A stretch of DNA of 47,872 nt from Pseudomonas sp. C1C7 (lineage in GTDB: Bacteria; Pseudomonadota; Gammaproteobacteria; Pseudomonadales; Pseudomonadaceae), in assembly GCF_013359595.1 (NCBI RefSeq), contig NZ_JABFMP010000043.1, forward strand, positions 1 through 47,872, read 5' to 3'. Shown piece after piece: positions 16,110 through 24,036 of this stretch (within the stretch, counting starts at the first letter, position 1; the number at the start of each line of letters is the position of its first letter). The translations under genes and the position numbers were made by a program. The notes below the pieces were generated by a model. The model was given only the letters and a program-made list of their open reading frames with translations. It had not been told where the DNA came from and did no database searches.

Positions 16110-16421
16110 ATGGCCTGGGCACTGCTGGCGATCGCCGGCGTTCTGGAAATCGCCTTCGCCTTCTTCATGAAGGGTTCCGAAGGTTTCACGCGACTGGTCC
16201 CCGGTGTGCTGACAATCGTCACCGGGCTGTCGAGCGTGTTTCTGCTGTCGCTGTCGTTGCGCACCTTGCCGGTGGGCACCGCCTACGCGGTCTGGACCGG
16301 CATCGGCGCAGTCGGCACCGCGATCATCGGCATGGCCGTGCTCGGCGACTCCACCGCACCGCTGCGCATCCTCTGCATCGCGGTGATCCTCGTCGGCATC
16401 ATCGGCCTGAAACTCGCATGA
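16110..16421 (+). CDS. gdx: Small multidrug resistance family exporter (Gdx/SugE type)
   Basis: A 103-residue inner membrane protein with four transmembrane helices, the size of SMR transporters. Glu13 in helix 1 (VLEIAF) is the proton/substrate-coupling residue. The segment FMKGSEGFTRLVP after helix 1 and GTAYAVWTGIGAVGT in helix 3 match the SugE/Gdx branch, which exports guanidinium and some quaternary ammonium compounds, more than the EmrE branch. No guanidine riboswitch was recognised upstream, and the gene is only 64 bp after the AhpD-like gene, so it is probably read from the MocR-controlled promoter. Substrate assignment is by subgroup only. Confidence 0.88.
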   Translation: MAWALLAIAGVLEIAFAFFMKGSEGFTRLVPGVLTIVTGLSSVFLLSLSLRTLPVGTAYAVWTGIGAVGTAIIGMAVLGDSTAPLRILCIAVILVGIIGLKLA

Positions 16422-16427
16422 CCCTCC

Positions 16428-16516
16428 GTGTAGGAGCTGTCGAGTGCAACGAGGCTGCGATCTTTTGCTTTTGAAGAGCAAGATCAAAAGATCGCAGCCT
16501 GCGGCAGCTCCTACAC
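16428..16516. repeat. REPIN-like inverted repeat, family A
   Basis: Opposed arms run from GTGTAGGAGCTG (16428) to CAGCTCCTACAC (ends 16516), with inner GGCTGCGATCTTTTG and AAAAGATCGCAGCC. The left arm carries the GAGTGCAACGAGG variant and the right arm the short GCGGCAG variant. It lies between the convergent gdx gene and the broken remnant. Confidence 0.85.
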
Positions 16517-16533
16517 GTGCGTCATCGGTCGGG

Positions 16534-16769
16534 TTACTTCCCGCCAGCCGTCACCTCCTGATAAATCTCCTGCAAATTCGCCTTGCGCTCCTGGGTCGTG
16601 GGATGACGCATGGCCGGTGACTTGACGATGTCTTCCACATCGCCCGCCATGGCTTCCATCTGGTTGCCCGCGGCCTTTTTGGACGAAGCCTGGTTCGCCG
16701 GCAGGTGATGCGCAAATCCCTGGCGCTGTAATAACCCTCTTCATCGAGGATCGCGGCCTCGTACACCAT
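16534..16769 (-). pseudogene. Truncated, frameshifted gene remnant
   Basis: On the minus strand a reading frame starting in MVYEAAILDEEGYYSARD continues sensibly only after a one-base shift near 16708-16711, as AHHLPANQASSKKAAGNQME and on to EIYQEVTAGGK with a stop at 16534. Both parts have normal, polar, protein-like composition, while each uninterrupted frame turns into Arg-rich sequence. Upstream of residue 1 the sequence becomes a family C type repeat (TCGCGAGCAGGCTCGCTCCC, 16790-16809), so the N-terminal part is missing. I do not recognise the parent family. A sequencing error could mimic the shift, but it would not explain the lost N-terminus. Confidence 0.55.
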
Positions 16770-16868
16770 GCGCAGGGTCGGGTCATCTGTCGCGAGCAGG
16801 CTCGCTCCCACGGATGCCAAAAGCTAAACTCCCGCCATAAAACCAAAATAACGACGTGACCTTGCCTG

Positions 16869-17780
16869 ATGAAAATCCACCCTCTACCGCCTCTCAACAG
16901 TCTGGTCGCGTTCGAAGCCGCGGCGCGTCATTTGAGTTTTACCCTGGCTGCGCAGGAACTGAACGTCACTCAGGGCGCCATCAGCCGGCAAGTGCGCCTG
17001 CTCGAGGATTACCTGGGCAAGGTGCTGTTCGAACGCACGACCCGCACCATCCAACTCAGCCCCGCCGCCAGTCAGTACTACGAGACGGTCCGCGCCTCGC
17101 TGCTGCAGGTTGCCCAGGCCACCGGCGAGATTCGCCACTGGCAGGGCGCCGAGCAGGTGACGGTGGCCACCAGTACGGCGATGGCTTCGTTGTGGCTGCT
17201 GCCCAAGGTGTCCGAGTTCCAGCGTGAAAACGAAGAGATCGACCTGCGGATCATCGCCCATGATCAGGTCAAGGATTTCTCACGCCTGGATTGCGATCTG
17301 GCGTTGTACTACTGCAGCACGCCGCCCCGGGAAATGCAGGTCACGCCGCTGTTTTCCGAAGAGGTCTACCCGGTGTGCAGCCCGGCCTACCTGGCCAAGC
17401 ATCCGGCCTTGAGCAAACCCGAAGACCTGGCGGCCTGTACCTGGCTGGTGCTTGACGATCCGCAGCGGGACTGGCTGGGCTGGGCCGACTGGTTGCAAAG
17501 CCAGGGCCTGAAAAACCTCGAGCCCAAGCGCCGGATCAATATCAACAGTTACTCGATGGTGATCCAGTCGGCGTTGAACGGGCAGGGCGTTGCGCTGGCC
17601 TGGTCGAATCTGGTCGAGGACTATCTGCAAAGCGGTGCGTTGGTGCGCCCCCTGGAAGCGACATTGCGTACCGATGCGCAATTCTGCCTGCTCGAACCTC
17701 TGTCCCGTGGCGCAATGCGGCAGAGCGTGAAGCGTTTTCGCAGCTGGTTGCTCAATCAGCTCCCGGCGGCGCCCCTGTAG
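16869..17780 (+). CDS. LysR-family transcriptional regulator (GcvA-like)
   Basis: A 303-residue LysR-type regulator. An N-terminal winged helix-turn-helix (about 8-66, FTLAAQELNVTQGAISRQVR) is followed by a linker helix and a periplasmic-binding-like effector domain (about 95-295). The PPLNSLVAFEAAARHLSF start is typical of the GcvA/AmpR-like subgroup, which often controls amino acid, betaine or sulfonate genes. It precedes and is co-oriented with the Rieske-oxygenase cluster, so it is the best candidate regulator there. The stop codon TAG at 17778-17780 lies inside the outer end of a REPIN, so the repeat insertion set the C-terminus. Effector unknown. Confidence 0.88.
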   Translation: MKIHPLPPLNSLVAFEAAARHLSFTLAAQELNVTQGAISRQVRLLEDYLGKVLFERTTRTIQLSPAASQYYETVRASLLQVAQATGEIRHWQGAEQVTVATSTAMASLWLLPKVSEFQRENEEIDLRIIAHDQVKDFSRLDCDLALYYCSTPPREMQVTPLFSEEVYPVCSPAYLAKHPALSKPEDLAACTWLVLDDPQRDWLGWADWLQSQGLKNLEPKRRININSYSMVIQSALNGQGVALAWSNLVEDYLQSGALVRPLEATLRTDAQFCLLEPLSRGAMRQSVKRFRSWLLNQLPAAPL

Positions 17781-17907
17781 CAGCTGGCGAAGCCTGCGTC
17801 CGGCTGCGAAGCAGTCGTAAAACCTGAGTGCGAGATCGTTCTGACACACCGCGCTGACTGATTTACGACTGCTGCGCAGCCGGACGCAGGCTTCGCCAGT
17901 TGCTACA
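17776..17907. repeat. REPIN-like long inverted repeat, family B
   Basis: A 132-bp element with arms of about 46 bp, running from TGTAGCAGCTGGCGAAGCCT inward to GCAGTCGTAAA and back, with few mismatches. A near-identical architecture, including length and arm boundaries, occurs at 35777-35909. It overlaps the LysR stop codon and fills most of the 324-bp gap before the Rieske gene, so it would insulate the two transcripts. Confidence 0.88.
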
Positions 17908-17968
17908 AAAAGCCTGTCTCATTGCACCCGCGATACCCTGCACACCGCCGATTTGTGGGCGTTTATTT

Positions 17969-17983
17969 ATGATGAAAAGTCAT
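17969..17983 (+). promoter_or_regulatory. Candidate LysR-type binding box before the Rieske gene
   Basis: ATGATGAAAAGTCAT fits the T-N11-A LysR box with a short dyad (ATGA-N7-TCAT). It lies 120 bp upstream of the Rieske start, after the REPIN. Such a short motif can occur by chance; it is listed because the adjacent regulator is LysR-type. Confidence 0.3.
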
Positions 17984-18104
17984 TAATCCCTCCCGAAATA
18001 TCGTTTGTCGACACCCCTCGCGTTTTCCCAGAATTGCCGCCAACGGACCGGCCAAAAGCGCCTGCCGAAAATTCCAATACCGTGCCCAGCAGGGGAAAAC
18101 AATA

Positions 18105-19292
18105 ATGACCACCCTTCAACAAATCCCAGTCCAGAACCTCGAAACCGTGCTCAACCCGATCCACGAAGCGACCGGTTTGAGCAACGAGTTCTACACCGAA
18201 CAACGCTACTTTGAACTCGAGCGCGATCAGGTCCTGGGCAAGACCTGGGCCTGCGTCGGTTTCGCCAGCGACCTGACCAAGGCCGGCTCCGTGAAACCGG
18301 TGGACTTCATGGGCCTGCCGCTGCTGCTGATGCGCAACCGCGAAGGCCTGGTGCAGGTGTTCCACAACGTGTGCAGCCACCGCGGCATGAAGCTGGTGGA
18401 AGAGGCGGGCGAAGTGCAGGGCGTGATCCGCTGCCCTTACCACTCCTGGACTTACGACCTGAACGGCGGCCTGCGCGGCACCCCTCACGTCGGCGGCATC
18501 GACCAGCACAAGGACGAGCGTTTCGCCTGCGAGAAACACGGCCTGAAACCGATCCGCAGCGCCATCTGGATGGACATGGTGTTCATCAACCTGTCCGGCG
18601 AAGCACAGCCTCTGGAAGACATGCTCGCGCCGCTGACCGCACGCTGGAGCCAGTTCCTCGGTGAAGACGGCATGAGCCTGCTGAGCCGTCGCCCAGGCCA
18701 CGACGCCACCGTGCTGGACATCAACTGCAACTGGAAGCTGGCCGTCGAGAACTACTGCGAGGCCTACCACCTGCCGTGGGTCCACCCGAGCCTGAACTCC
18801 TACTCGCGTCTGGAAGACCACTACAACATCATCGTCGGCGAGCACTTCTCTGGTCAGGGCAGCTACGCCTACAACCTGTCGGACGTCGCCGGTACCCACC
18901 TGCCGAAGTTCCCGAGCTGGCCGCTGGACCGTCTGCGCAACGCCGAATACGTGGCGTTTTTCCCGAACGTTCTACTCGGCATCCAGGCCGACCACGCCTT
19001 CGCCATGCAGCTCGAGCCAGTGTCGCCGGGTCGCACCATCGAGCACCTGCGCCTGTTCTACGTCGGCGACGAAGCGGCCAGCAGTGAAGAGTTCAGCGCC
19101 TGCCGCGATGCGATCCTCGAGTCCTGGAAAGTGGTGTTCGCCGAAGACATCAGCTCCGTGGAAGGCATGCAGAAAGGCCGTTACTCCCCGGGCTACAAGG
19201 GCGGCGCGTTCTCTCCGGAAATGGACATCCCGACGCACTTCTTCCACCAGTGGGCCGCGCGTCAGCTGCTGGCTACCACCGAGTCGGCCTGA
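18105..19292 (+). CDS. Rieske non-haem iron oxygenase, carnitine/glycine-betaine monooxygenase type
   Basis: A 395-residue catalytic subunit. The N-terminal Rieske [2Fe-2S] site is C90-x-H92 and C110-x2-H113. The C-terminal catalytic iron site has H222 and H227, with the third ligand in the AEDISS stretch near residue 348. The residue that bridges electron flow from the Rieske centre is E219 (ENYCEAYH), where ring-hydroxylating dioxygenases have Asp; Glu here is known from CntA-like carnitine oxygenases. So the likely reaction is hydroxylation next to a quaternary nitrogen with C-N cleavage, releasing an aldehyde. No beta subunit follows. First gene of a tight operon, with the next start 11 bp away. 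Substrate unknown. Confidence 0.88.
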   Translation: MTTLQQIPVQNLETVLNPIHEATGLSNEFYTEQRYFELERDQVLGKTWACVGFASDLTKAGSVKPVDFMGLPLLLMRNREGLVQVFHNVCSHRGMKLVEEAGEVQGVIRCPYHSWTYDLNGGLRGTPHVGGIDQHKDERFACEKHGLKPIRSAIWMDMVFINLSGEAQPLEDMLAPLTARWSQFLGEDGMSLLSRRPGHDATVLDINCNWKLAVENYCEAYHLPWVHPSLNSYSRLEDHYNIIVGEHFSGQGSYAYNLSDVAGTHLPKFPSWPLDRLRNAEYVAFFPNVLLGIQADHAFAMQLEPVSPGRTIEHLRLFYVGDEAASSEEFSACRDAILESWKVVFAEDISSVEGMQKGRYSPGYKGGAFSPEMDIPTHFFHQWAARQLLATTESA

Positions 19293-19303
19293 GGAGCGAT
19301 GCC

Positions 19304-20749
19304 ATGTATCCGATAGCCTCTCACTGGCTCAACTACATCGACGGGCAATGGGTCGACAGCATCCAGCGCCTGACGGTCAACAACCCGGGCACCGCCGAGC
19401 CGCTGGCGACCATCGCCCAGGCCACCGTGGCCGACGCCGAGCGCGCCTTGCAGGCCGCCCGTCGCTGCGCCGACAGCGGCGAGCTGACCCGCGCCCGTCC
19501 CGCGCAGCGGGTCACCTGGATGCTGCGCATTGCCGAGGAAATCCGTGCGGTGGCCGATGAAGGCGCCTGGGTGCTGTGCCAGGAAAACGGCAAGCGCCTG
19601 AGCGACGCCAAGGACGAGTTCATCGAAGCGGCGCGCTACTTCGAGTACTACGCCGGCATGGCGGACAAGATCGAGGGCACCTCGATTCCGCTGGGCAACG
19701 GCTACATGGACTTCACCCTGTACGACCCGATGGGCGTCTCGGCGCAGATCGTGCCGTGGAACTTCCCGGTGTCGATCTGTGCCCGTTCCCTGGCCCCGGC
19801 CCTGGCGGCCGGCAACGCGGTGGTGATCAAGTCGCCGGAGCTGTCGCCGCTGGGCATGTGCGTGCTGATCCGCGCCATCGCCAAGGCCGGCCTGCCTCAT
19901 GGCGCGGTCAATCTGATTTGCGGCCGTGGTCGCGAAGTCGGTTCGCACCTGGTCGGCCATCGCAGCGTCGACCAGATCGTCTTCACCGGCTCGGTGCCCA
20001 CCGGCCAGTCGATCCTGCGCGATGCGGCGCAGCATGCGATTCCGAGCGTGATGGAGCTGGGTGGCAAGTCGGCGGCGATTGCTTTCGCCGATGCCAATCT
20101 CGAGCAACTGCTGTCCAGTGTGCAGTGGGGCATCTTCTTCAATGCCGGTCAGGTCTGTTCGGCGATGTCGCGACTGCTGGTGCAGCGCGACATCTATGAG
20201 GAAGTGGTTGCGGCCGTGGTCACCATGGCCGAGGGCCTCAGCGTTGGCCTGGGCCAGGACAACGCCGACCTCACGCCCGTGGTCAGCGCCGGGCAACTGA
20301 CGGGCATCGAAGCCCTGTGCCGCCGCGCCATCGACGACGGCGCGGTCGCGGTCACCGGGGGCGAGGCCTTCGCCGATCGCGCCGGGCACTTCATGCGTCC
20401 GACCGTGTTCCGCGACGTCACGCCAGACATGTGCATTGCCCAGGAAGAGGTGTTCGGACCGGTGTTGGCAATCATGCCGTTCGACACCGAAGAAGAGGCC
20501 ATCGCCATCGCCAACGGCACCGATTTCGGTCTGGTGGCCGGGGTGTTCACCCAGGACATCAGCCGCGCCATGCGCTGCACCCGGCGCCTGAAATCCGGCC
20601 AGGTGTTCGTCAACGAATGGTATGCCGGCGGCATCGAAACGCCGTTCGGCGGCGTCGGGTTGTCGGGCTTCGGTCGCGAGAAAGGTCAGGAAGCGCTGTA
20701 CAGCTATGTGCGCACCAAAAACGTGGCGATTCGGGTCGCCGGGGAGTGA
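19304..20749 (+). CDS. NAD(P)+-dependent aldehyde dehydrogenase
   Basis: A 481-residue aldehyde dehydrogenase of standard length. Catalytic Cys285 (GQVCS) and general base Glu251 (MELGGK) are in place, and the cofactor loop FTGSVPTG is visible. It resembles the betaine-aldehyde/gamma-aminobutyraldehyde type. Start chosen at the ATG with GAGGAG ahead, 11 bp after the Rieske stop. In this operon it probably oxidises the aldehyde released when the Rieske enzyme cleaves the C-N bond, giving a carboxylate. It could in principle also serve indole-3-acetaldehyde made by the amine dehydrogenase near 38 kb, but distance and operon structure argue for the local role. Confidence 0.9.
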   Translation: MYPIASHWLNYIDGQWVDSIQRLTVNNPGTAEPLATIAQATVADAERALQAARRCADSGELTRARPAQRVTWMLRIAEEIRAVADEGAWVLCQENGKRLSDAKDEFIEAARYFEYYAGMADKIEGTSIPLGNGYMDFTLYDPMGVSAQIVPWNFPVSICARSLAPALAAGNAVVIKSPELSPLGMCVLIRAIAKAGLPHGAVNLICGRGREVGSHLVGHRSVDQIVFTGSVPTGQSILRDAAQHAIPSVMELGGKSAAIAFADANLEQLLSSVQWGIFFNAGQVCSAMSRLLVQRDIYEEVVAAVVTMAEGLSVGLGQDNADLTPVVSAGQLTGIEALCRRAIDDGAVAVTGGEAFADRAGHFMRPTVFRDVTPDMCIAQEEVFGPVLAIMPFDTEEEAIAIANGTDFGLVAGVFTQDISRAMRCTRRLKSGQVFVNEWYAGGIETPFGGVGLSGFGREKGQEALYSYVRTKNVAIRVAGE

Positions 20750-20754
20750 ACAAC

Positions 20755-22176
20755 ATGTTCAAGACTTGGCTTTGCATCGTTTGCGGTCTGATTTACGACG
20801 AGGCGCTGGGCTGGCCCGAGGACGGAATTCTCGCCGGGACCCGTTGGGAAGATGTGCCCGAGGACTGGATCTGCCCGGAGTGTCACGTGGGCAAGGCTGA
20901 TTTCGAGATGCTCGATATCAGTGAGTACAAGGAAGCGGTGACTGCCGTCGGCACGCCGCCGGCAGCGGTCTCGACGCCTGTGATTGCACCGGTCTGCGCG
21001 CCGGTCATCGCCGCCGCGCCGCGCCAGCCGATCGTCATCATCGGCAGCGGTTATGCCGGTTATGGCCTGGCCCAGGCGTTGCGCAAGGTGGACCCGCAGG
21101 TCGAGATCCGCGTGCTGACCCAGGAATCCGGTCACCTGTATTCCAAGCCAGCGCTGTCGATCGGTCTGTCCCAGGGCAAGACCGCCGAAGCGCTGTCCGG
21201 CGAGTCGCCGCTGGCCATCGAAAAGCGCCTGAACATCCGCGTTTATCCGCACTGCACCGTGCAGTCCATCGACAGCTCGGCCCGTGTGTTGCGCACCAGT
21301 TTTGGTGACATGGAATACGGCCAGCTGGTGATTGCCAGCGGTGCGCAACCGATCCGTCTGCCGATTGAAGGCGAGGCGGGGGCGATGGTCAGCGTCAACA
21401 ATCTGCAGGACTACCACGGTTTCCGCGAGCGCCTGACCGGCGTGCGGCGGGTGGCGATTCTCGGTGACGGCCTGATCGGTTGCGAGTTCGCCAACGACCT
21501 GGCCCACAACGGTTTCGAGGTGGAGGTCATTGGCCTTGGTCGCTGGCCGATGGAGCGTCTGTTGCCCGCCGAAGCGGGGGAGGTGCTGCAAGGGGCATTG
21601 AGTGATCTGGGCGTGAAGTGGCACCTGCAGAACACCGTGAACGCCATTGAAACGAGCGGGCAGGGTTACGTGCTGAAGCTTGCTGGCGGTGAGACGCTGA
21701 CGGCTGATCTGGTGCTGTCGGCGGTCGGGCTGCGACCTGATCTGAGCCTGGCGCAGAGCGCGGGTCTGGCGGTCGGGCGGGGCATTCAAGTGAACGCCCA
21801 GCTGCAGACTTCGGCACCGGGCATCTACGCCTTGGGCGATTGCATCGAGATCGACGGGCAGTTGCTGCCGTATCTGGCGCCGATCAACCAGGGCATCCAG
21901 GCGCTGAGCAAAACCCTGCTCGGTCAGCCGACGGCGGTGGATTACCCGCTGATGCCGGTGACAGTGAAAACCCCGGCCGCGCCGCTGTGCCTGTTGGCCC
22001 CGGCCGTGGCGGGCGCAGGTGAATGGCGCTGCACCCCGACCCAGGACGGCATGAGTGCAAGCTTCTTTGACACCGAAGGCAGGCTCAACGGCTTTGTCCT
22101 TCTGGGGCGTCAAGCGCAAACCCAGCGCAGCGCATTGCTGCAGTCCTGTCAGAACACTCAGCAGGCTGTCGCCTGA
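20755..22176 (+). CDS. Rubredoxin-NAD(P)H:rubredoxin reductase fusion protein
   Basis: A 473-residue electron-transfer protein made of two normally separate parts. Residues 1-52 are a complete rubredoxin with iron ligands C7, C10, C40 and C43 and the IYDEALGWPEDGI loop; the second pair reads CPECH instead of the usual CPxCG. An Ala/Val/Pro-rich linker (about 60-90) leads to a two-dinucleotide-fold flavoprotein: FAD loop GSGYAG (97-102), NAD(P)H loop GDGLIG and the second FAD motif YALGD. It resembles AlkT-type rubredoxin reductases. Position between the oxygenase and oxidoreductase genes suggests it feeds electrons to the Rieske oxygenase, which is unusual because ferredoxin-type partners are the rule. 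Starts 5 bp after the previous stop. Confidence 0.9.
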   Translation: MFKTWLCIVCGLIYDEALGWPEDGILAGTRWEDVPEDWICPECHVGKADFEMLDISEYKEAVTAVGTPPAAVSTPVIAPVCAPVIAAAPRQPIVIIGSGYAGYGLAQALRKVDPQVEIRVLTQESGHLYSKPALSIGLSQGKTAEALSGESPLAIEKRLNIRVYPHCTVQSIDSSARVLRTSFGDMEYGQLVIASGAQPIRLPIEGEAGAMVSVNNLQDYHGFRERLTGVRRVAILGDGLIGCEFANDLAHNGFEVEVIGLGRWPMERLLPAEAGEVLQGALSDLGVKWHLQNTVNAIETSGQGYVLKLAGGETLTADLVLSAVGLRPDLSLAQSAGLAVGRGIQVNAQLQTSAPGIYALGDCIEIDGQLLPYLAPINQGIQALSKTLLGQPTAVDYPLMPVTVKTPAAPLCLLAPAVAGAGEWRCTPTQDGMSASFFDTEGRLNGFVLLGRQAQTQRSALLQSCQNTQQAVA

Positions 22177-22186
22177 GGCCGTACAC

Positions 22187-23515
22187 ATGAAAAATTCGAT
22201 CAATTTGCCTTTCGACGATTCGAGCTGCGGCTGGTACGCAGCCTTGCCCGAACAACCGGCGTGCACACGTCTGTCCGGCGATCAGCGTGCCGACTATGCG
22301 GTGATCGGCGCAGGCTTTGCCGGCCTGGCCGCTGCCCGTCGTCTGGCCCAGCATCACCCGCAGGCGCGGATTCTGTTGGTCGACGCACAGCGCGTCGCCC
22401 AGGGCGCTTCGGGCCGCAACTCGGGATTCGTCATCGACCTGCCGCACAAGTTTGCCCTGGAGCATCCGGACCCTGCGCACAAGCAGCGCCTGCTGTCGCT
22501 CAACCGCTCGGCCATCGCCCAGCTGGAGGGCCTGGTGAAGGCGCACCGCATCGATTGCCAGTGGTCCCACGCCGGTAAGTATCAGGGCGCGGTCGGCCCT
22601 CGCGGCATGGCTTACCTGGATCACTTCGAACGGCTGATGACCGACCTGGGCGAACCGTTTCGCCGGGTCGGCACCACCGAGCTGGCGGGCGTGCTGGGCA
22701 CCGAGCATTACAGCGGCGCGATCTACACCCCGGGCTGCTACCTGATGCAACCGGCGGCGCTGGTCACCGGTCTTGCCCGCTCGTTGCCAGAGAACGTCGA
22801 GTTGCTGCAGGAGTCGCCGATCCAGCGTCTGGAGCGTGACGGTCGTGGCGGCTGGATTCTGCATGGCACCAACGGGGTGATCCGCACGCCGCAACTGCTG
22901 CTGGGCACCAGCATCTTCACCCAGGAGTTCGGCTACCTGCGTAACCGTCTGCTGCCGGTGATGACCTTCGCCAGCTGGACCCGTCCGCTGACCGATGCGG
23001 AACTGGCCACTTACGGCGGGCAACTGGACTGGGGCCTGACCCCGGCGGACCACGCCGGGACCACGGTGCGCATGACCCAGGACCGCCGCCTGATCATCCG
23101 CAACACCTACAAGCACGTACCCAAGTACGGGCGCAGCACCAGCGACAGCATGCGCCTGCGGATTCGCGAGTCCCATCGCAAGGCCTTCAAGTCGCGCTTC
23201 CCGCAACTGGCGGACGTGCCGTTCAGCCACACCTGGGGCGGGGTTTACGCGATCTCGCGCAACTTCACCAACTTCTTCGGCGAGCTGGAGCCGGGCGTTC
23301 ACGCTTCTGCCTGCGACAACGGTGTGGGCGCGGCCTGGGGCACGATCTCCGGGACGATGCTGGCGGACCTGGCCGTGGGTGCCGATTCGGCGCAGTTGAA
23401 CGACATCCGCACGGTGACCGGCATGCCGTCGCTCAATCCGCCGGAGCCGTTCCTCGGCCTGGGCGTGCGCTCGCGCATTCATCTGGCGGCGTGGAACAGC
23501 CGGAGCGAGTTATGA
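22187..23515 (+). CDS. FAD-dependent amine oxidoreductase (DAO family, PuuB/OrdL-like)
   Basis: A 442-residue flavoprotein of the glycine/D-amino-acid oxidase family. The FAD-binding GAGFAG loop is at 41-46, followed by the acidic strand end (LLVDA) and an RNSGFVIDLPHK segment typical of the gamma-glutamylputrescine oxidase-like branch; the C-terminal part has the GVYAISRNFTNFFG and DNGVGAAWG stretches. It should oxidise a C-N bond of a secondary or primary amine. In this operon it may act on the demethylated or cleaved amine product. The ATG at 22187 is 10 bp after the reductase stop with a GAGG site; its own stop overlaps the cupin start. Confidence 0.85.
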   Translation: MKNSINLPFDDSSCGWYAALPEQPACTRLSGDQRADYAVIGAGFAGLAAARRLAQHHPQARILLVDAQRVAQGASGRNSGFVIDLPHKFALEHPDPAHKQRLLSLNRSAIAQLEGLVKAHRIDCQWSHAGKYQGAVGPRGMAYLDHFERLMTDLGEPFRRVGTTELAGVLGTEHYSGAIYTPGCYLMQPAALVTGLARSLPENVELLQESPIQRLERDGRGGWILHGTNGVIRTPQLLLGTSIFTQEFGYLRNRLLPVMTFASWTRPLTDAELATYGGQLDWGLTPADHAGTTVRMTQDRRLIIRNTYKHVPKYGRSTSDSMRLRIRESHRKAFKSRFPQLADVPFSHTWGGVYAISRNFTNFFGELEPGVHASACDNGVGAAWGTISGTMLADLAVGADSAQLNDIRTVTGMPSLNPPEPFLGLGVRSRIHLAAWNSRSEL

Positions 23516-23877
23516 GTAAGGCCGGTAAAGGTCGGGTCCTGCGCGTCGATCACAAGGATCTGGATTTCACTTTCCGCGGCGGCCCACCCGGCGCCGCCTT
23601 CGTGGCCCGGGCCCTGAGCAATGAGATCTCGCCGAACATCGGCGTGGGTTTCGCGCGCTGGGAAGGGGCGCAAGTGGCCTGGACGGTGCTCTATGACGAG
23701 GTGATTTTTGTCATTGAGGGCTGCTTCGAGTTGCGGGTGGGGGAGGAGTTGTTTGAGGTCACTCCGGGTCAGTTGTTGTGGATTCCTGAAGGGACGGAGC
23801 TGGTGTATGGCGGGCATGCGTTGTTCGGTTATGTCGTGCATCCGGGGAACTGGAAAGAGCTTCACGGGTTGGCCTGA
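23512..23877 (+). CDS. EutQ-like cupin protein
   Basis: A 121-residue small cupin. The stretch YDEVIFVIEGCFEL (about 63-76) and PGQLLWIPEGTELVY resemble the cupin fold of ethanolamine-utilisation EutQ and related proteins of amine pathways. The first metal-binding His pair of classical cupins is not evident, which is also the case in EutQ-like forms. Starts within the previous stop (ATGA), so it is translationally coupled to the flavoprotein and likely belongs to the same pathway. A role as isomerase, acetate-kinase-like enzyme or binding protein cannot be chosen from sequence. Confidence 0.8.
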   Translation: MSKAGKGRVLRVDHKDLDFTFRGGPPGAAFVARALSNEISPNIGVGFARWEGAQVAWTVLYDEVIFVIEGCFELRVGEELFEVTPGQLLWIPEGTELVYGGHALFGYVVHPGNWKELHGLA

Positions 23878-23927
23878 GACAACTGCCTGGGTGTGTTAAT
23901 GCAGTCAGTCAAACCGCCGCAGAACCT

Positions 23928-23962
23928 GTAGCAGCTGGCGAAGCCTGCGTCCGGCTGCTACA
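23928..23962. repeat. Short family B repeat, single hairpin
   Basis: TGTAGCAGCTGGCGAAGCCT continues to CCGGCTGCTACA, so the 35 bases carry both outer ends of the family B element without the long inner part. This is what an internal deletion of the 132-bp element would leave. It lies between the cupin and MFS genes. Confidence 0.75.
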
Positions 23963-24036
23963 TGGATCGGGTTTTGGCTTGATTGATCAGGGTTAACACC
24001 CAGGTCTCACATTTTCTTCTTTTCGGAATCGGCATC

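Noticed and set aside
13188..16421. A defence or toxin system made of the azoreductase, MocR and Gdx genes
   Set aside because: All are ordinary stress and efflux families, and the shared boxes suggest only a regulon.
19304..20749. The aldehyde dehydrogenase as the missing indole-3-acetaldehyde step between aau and iac
   Set aside because: It is 17 kb away and locked in the Rieske operon by 5-11 bp gaps, so a role in that local pathway is the simpler reading. A dedicated enzyme elsewhere in the genome is more likely.
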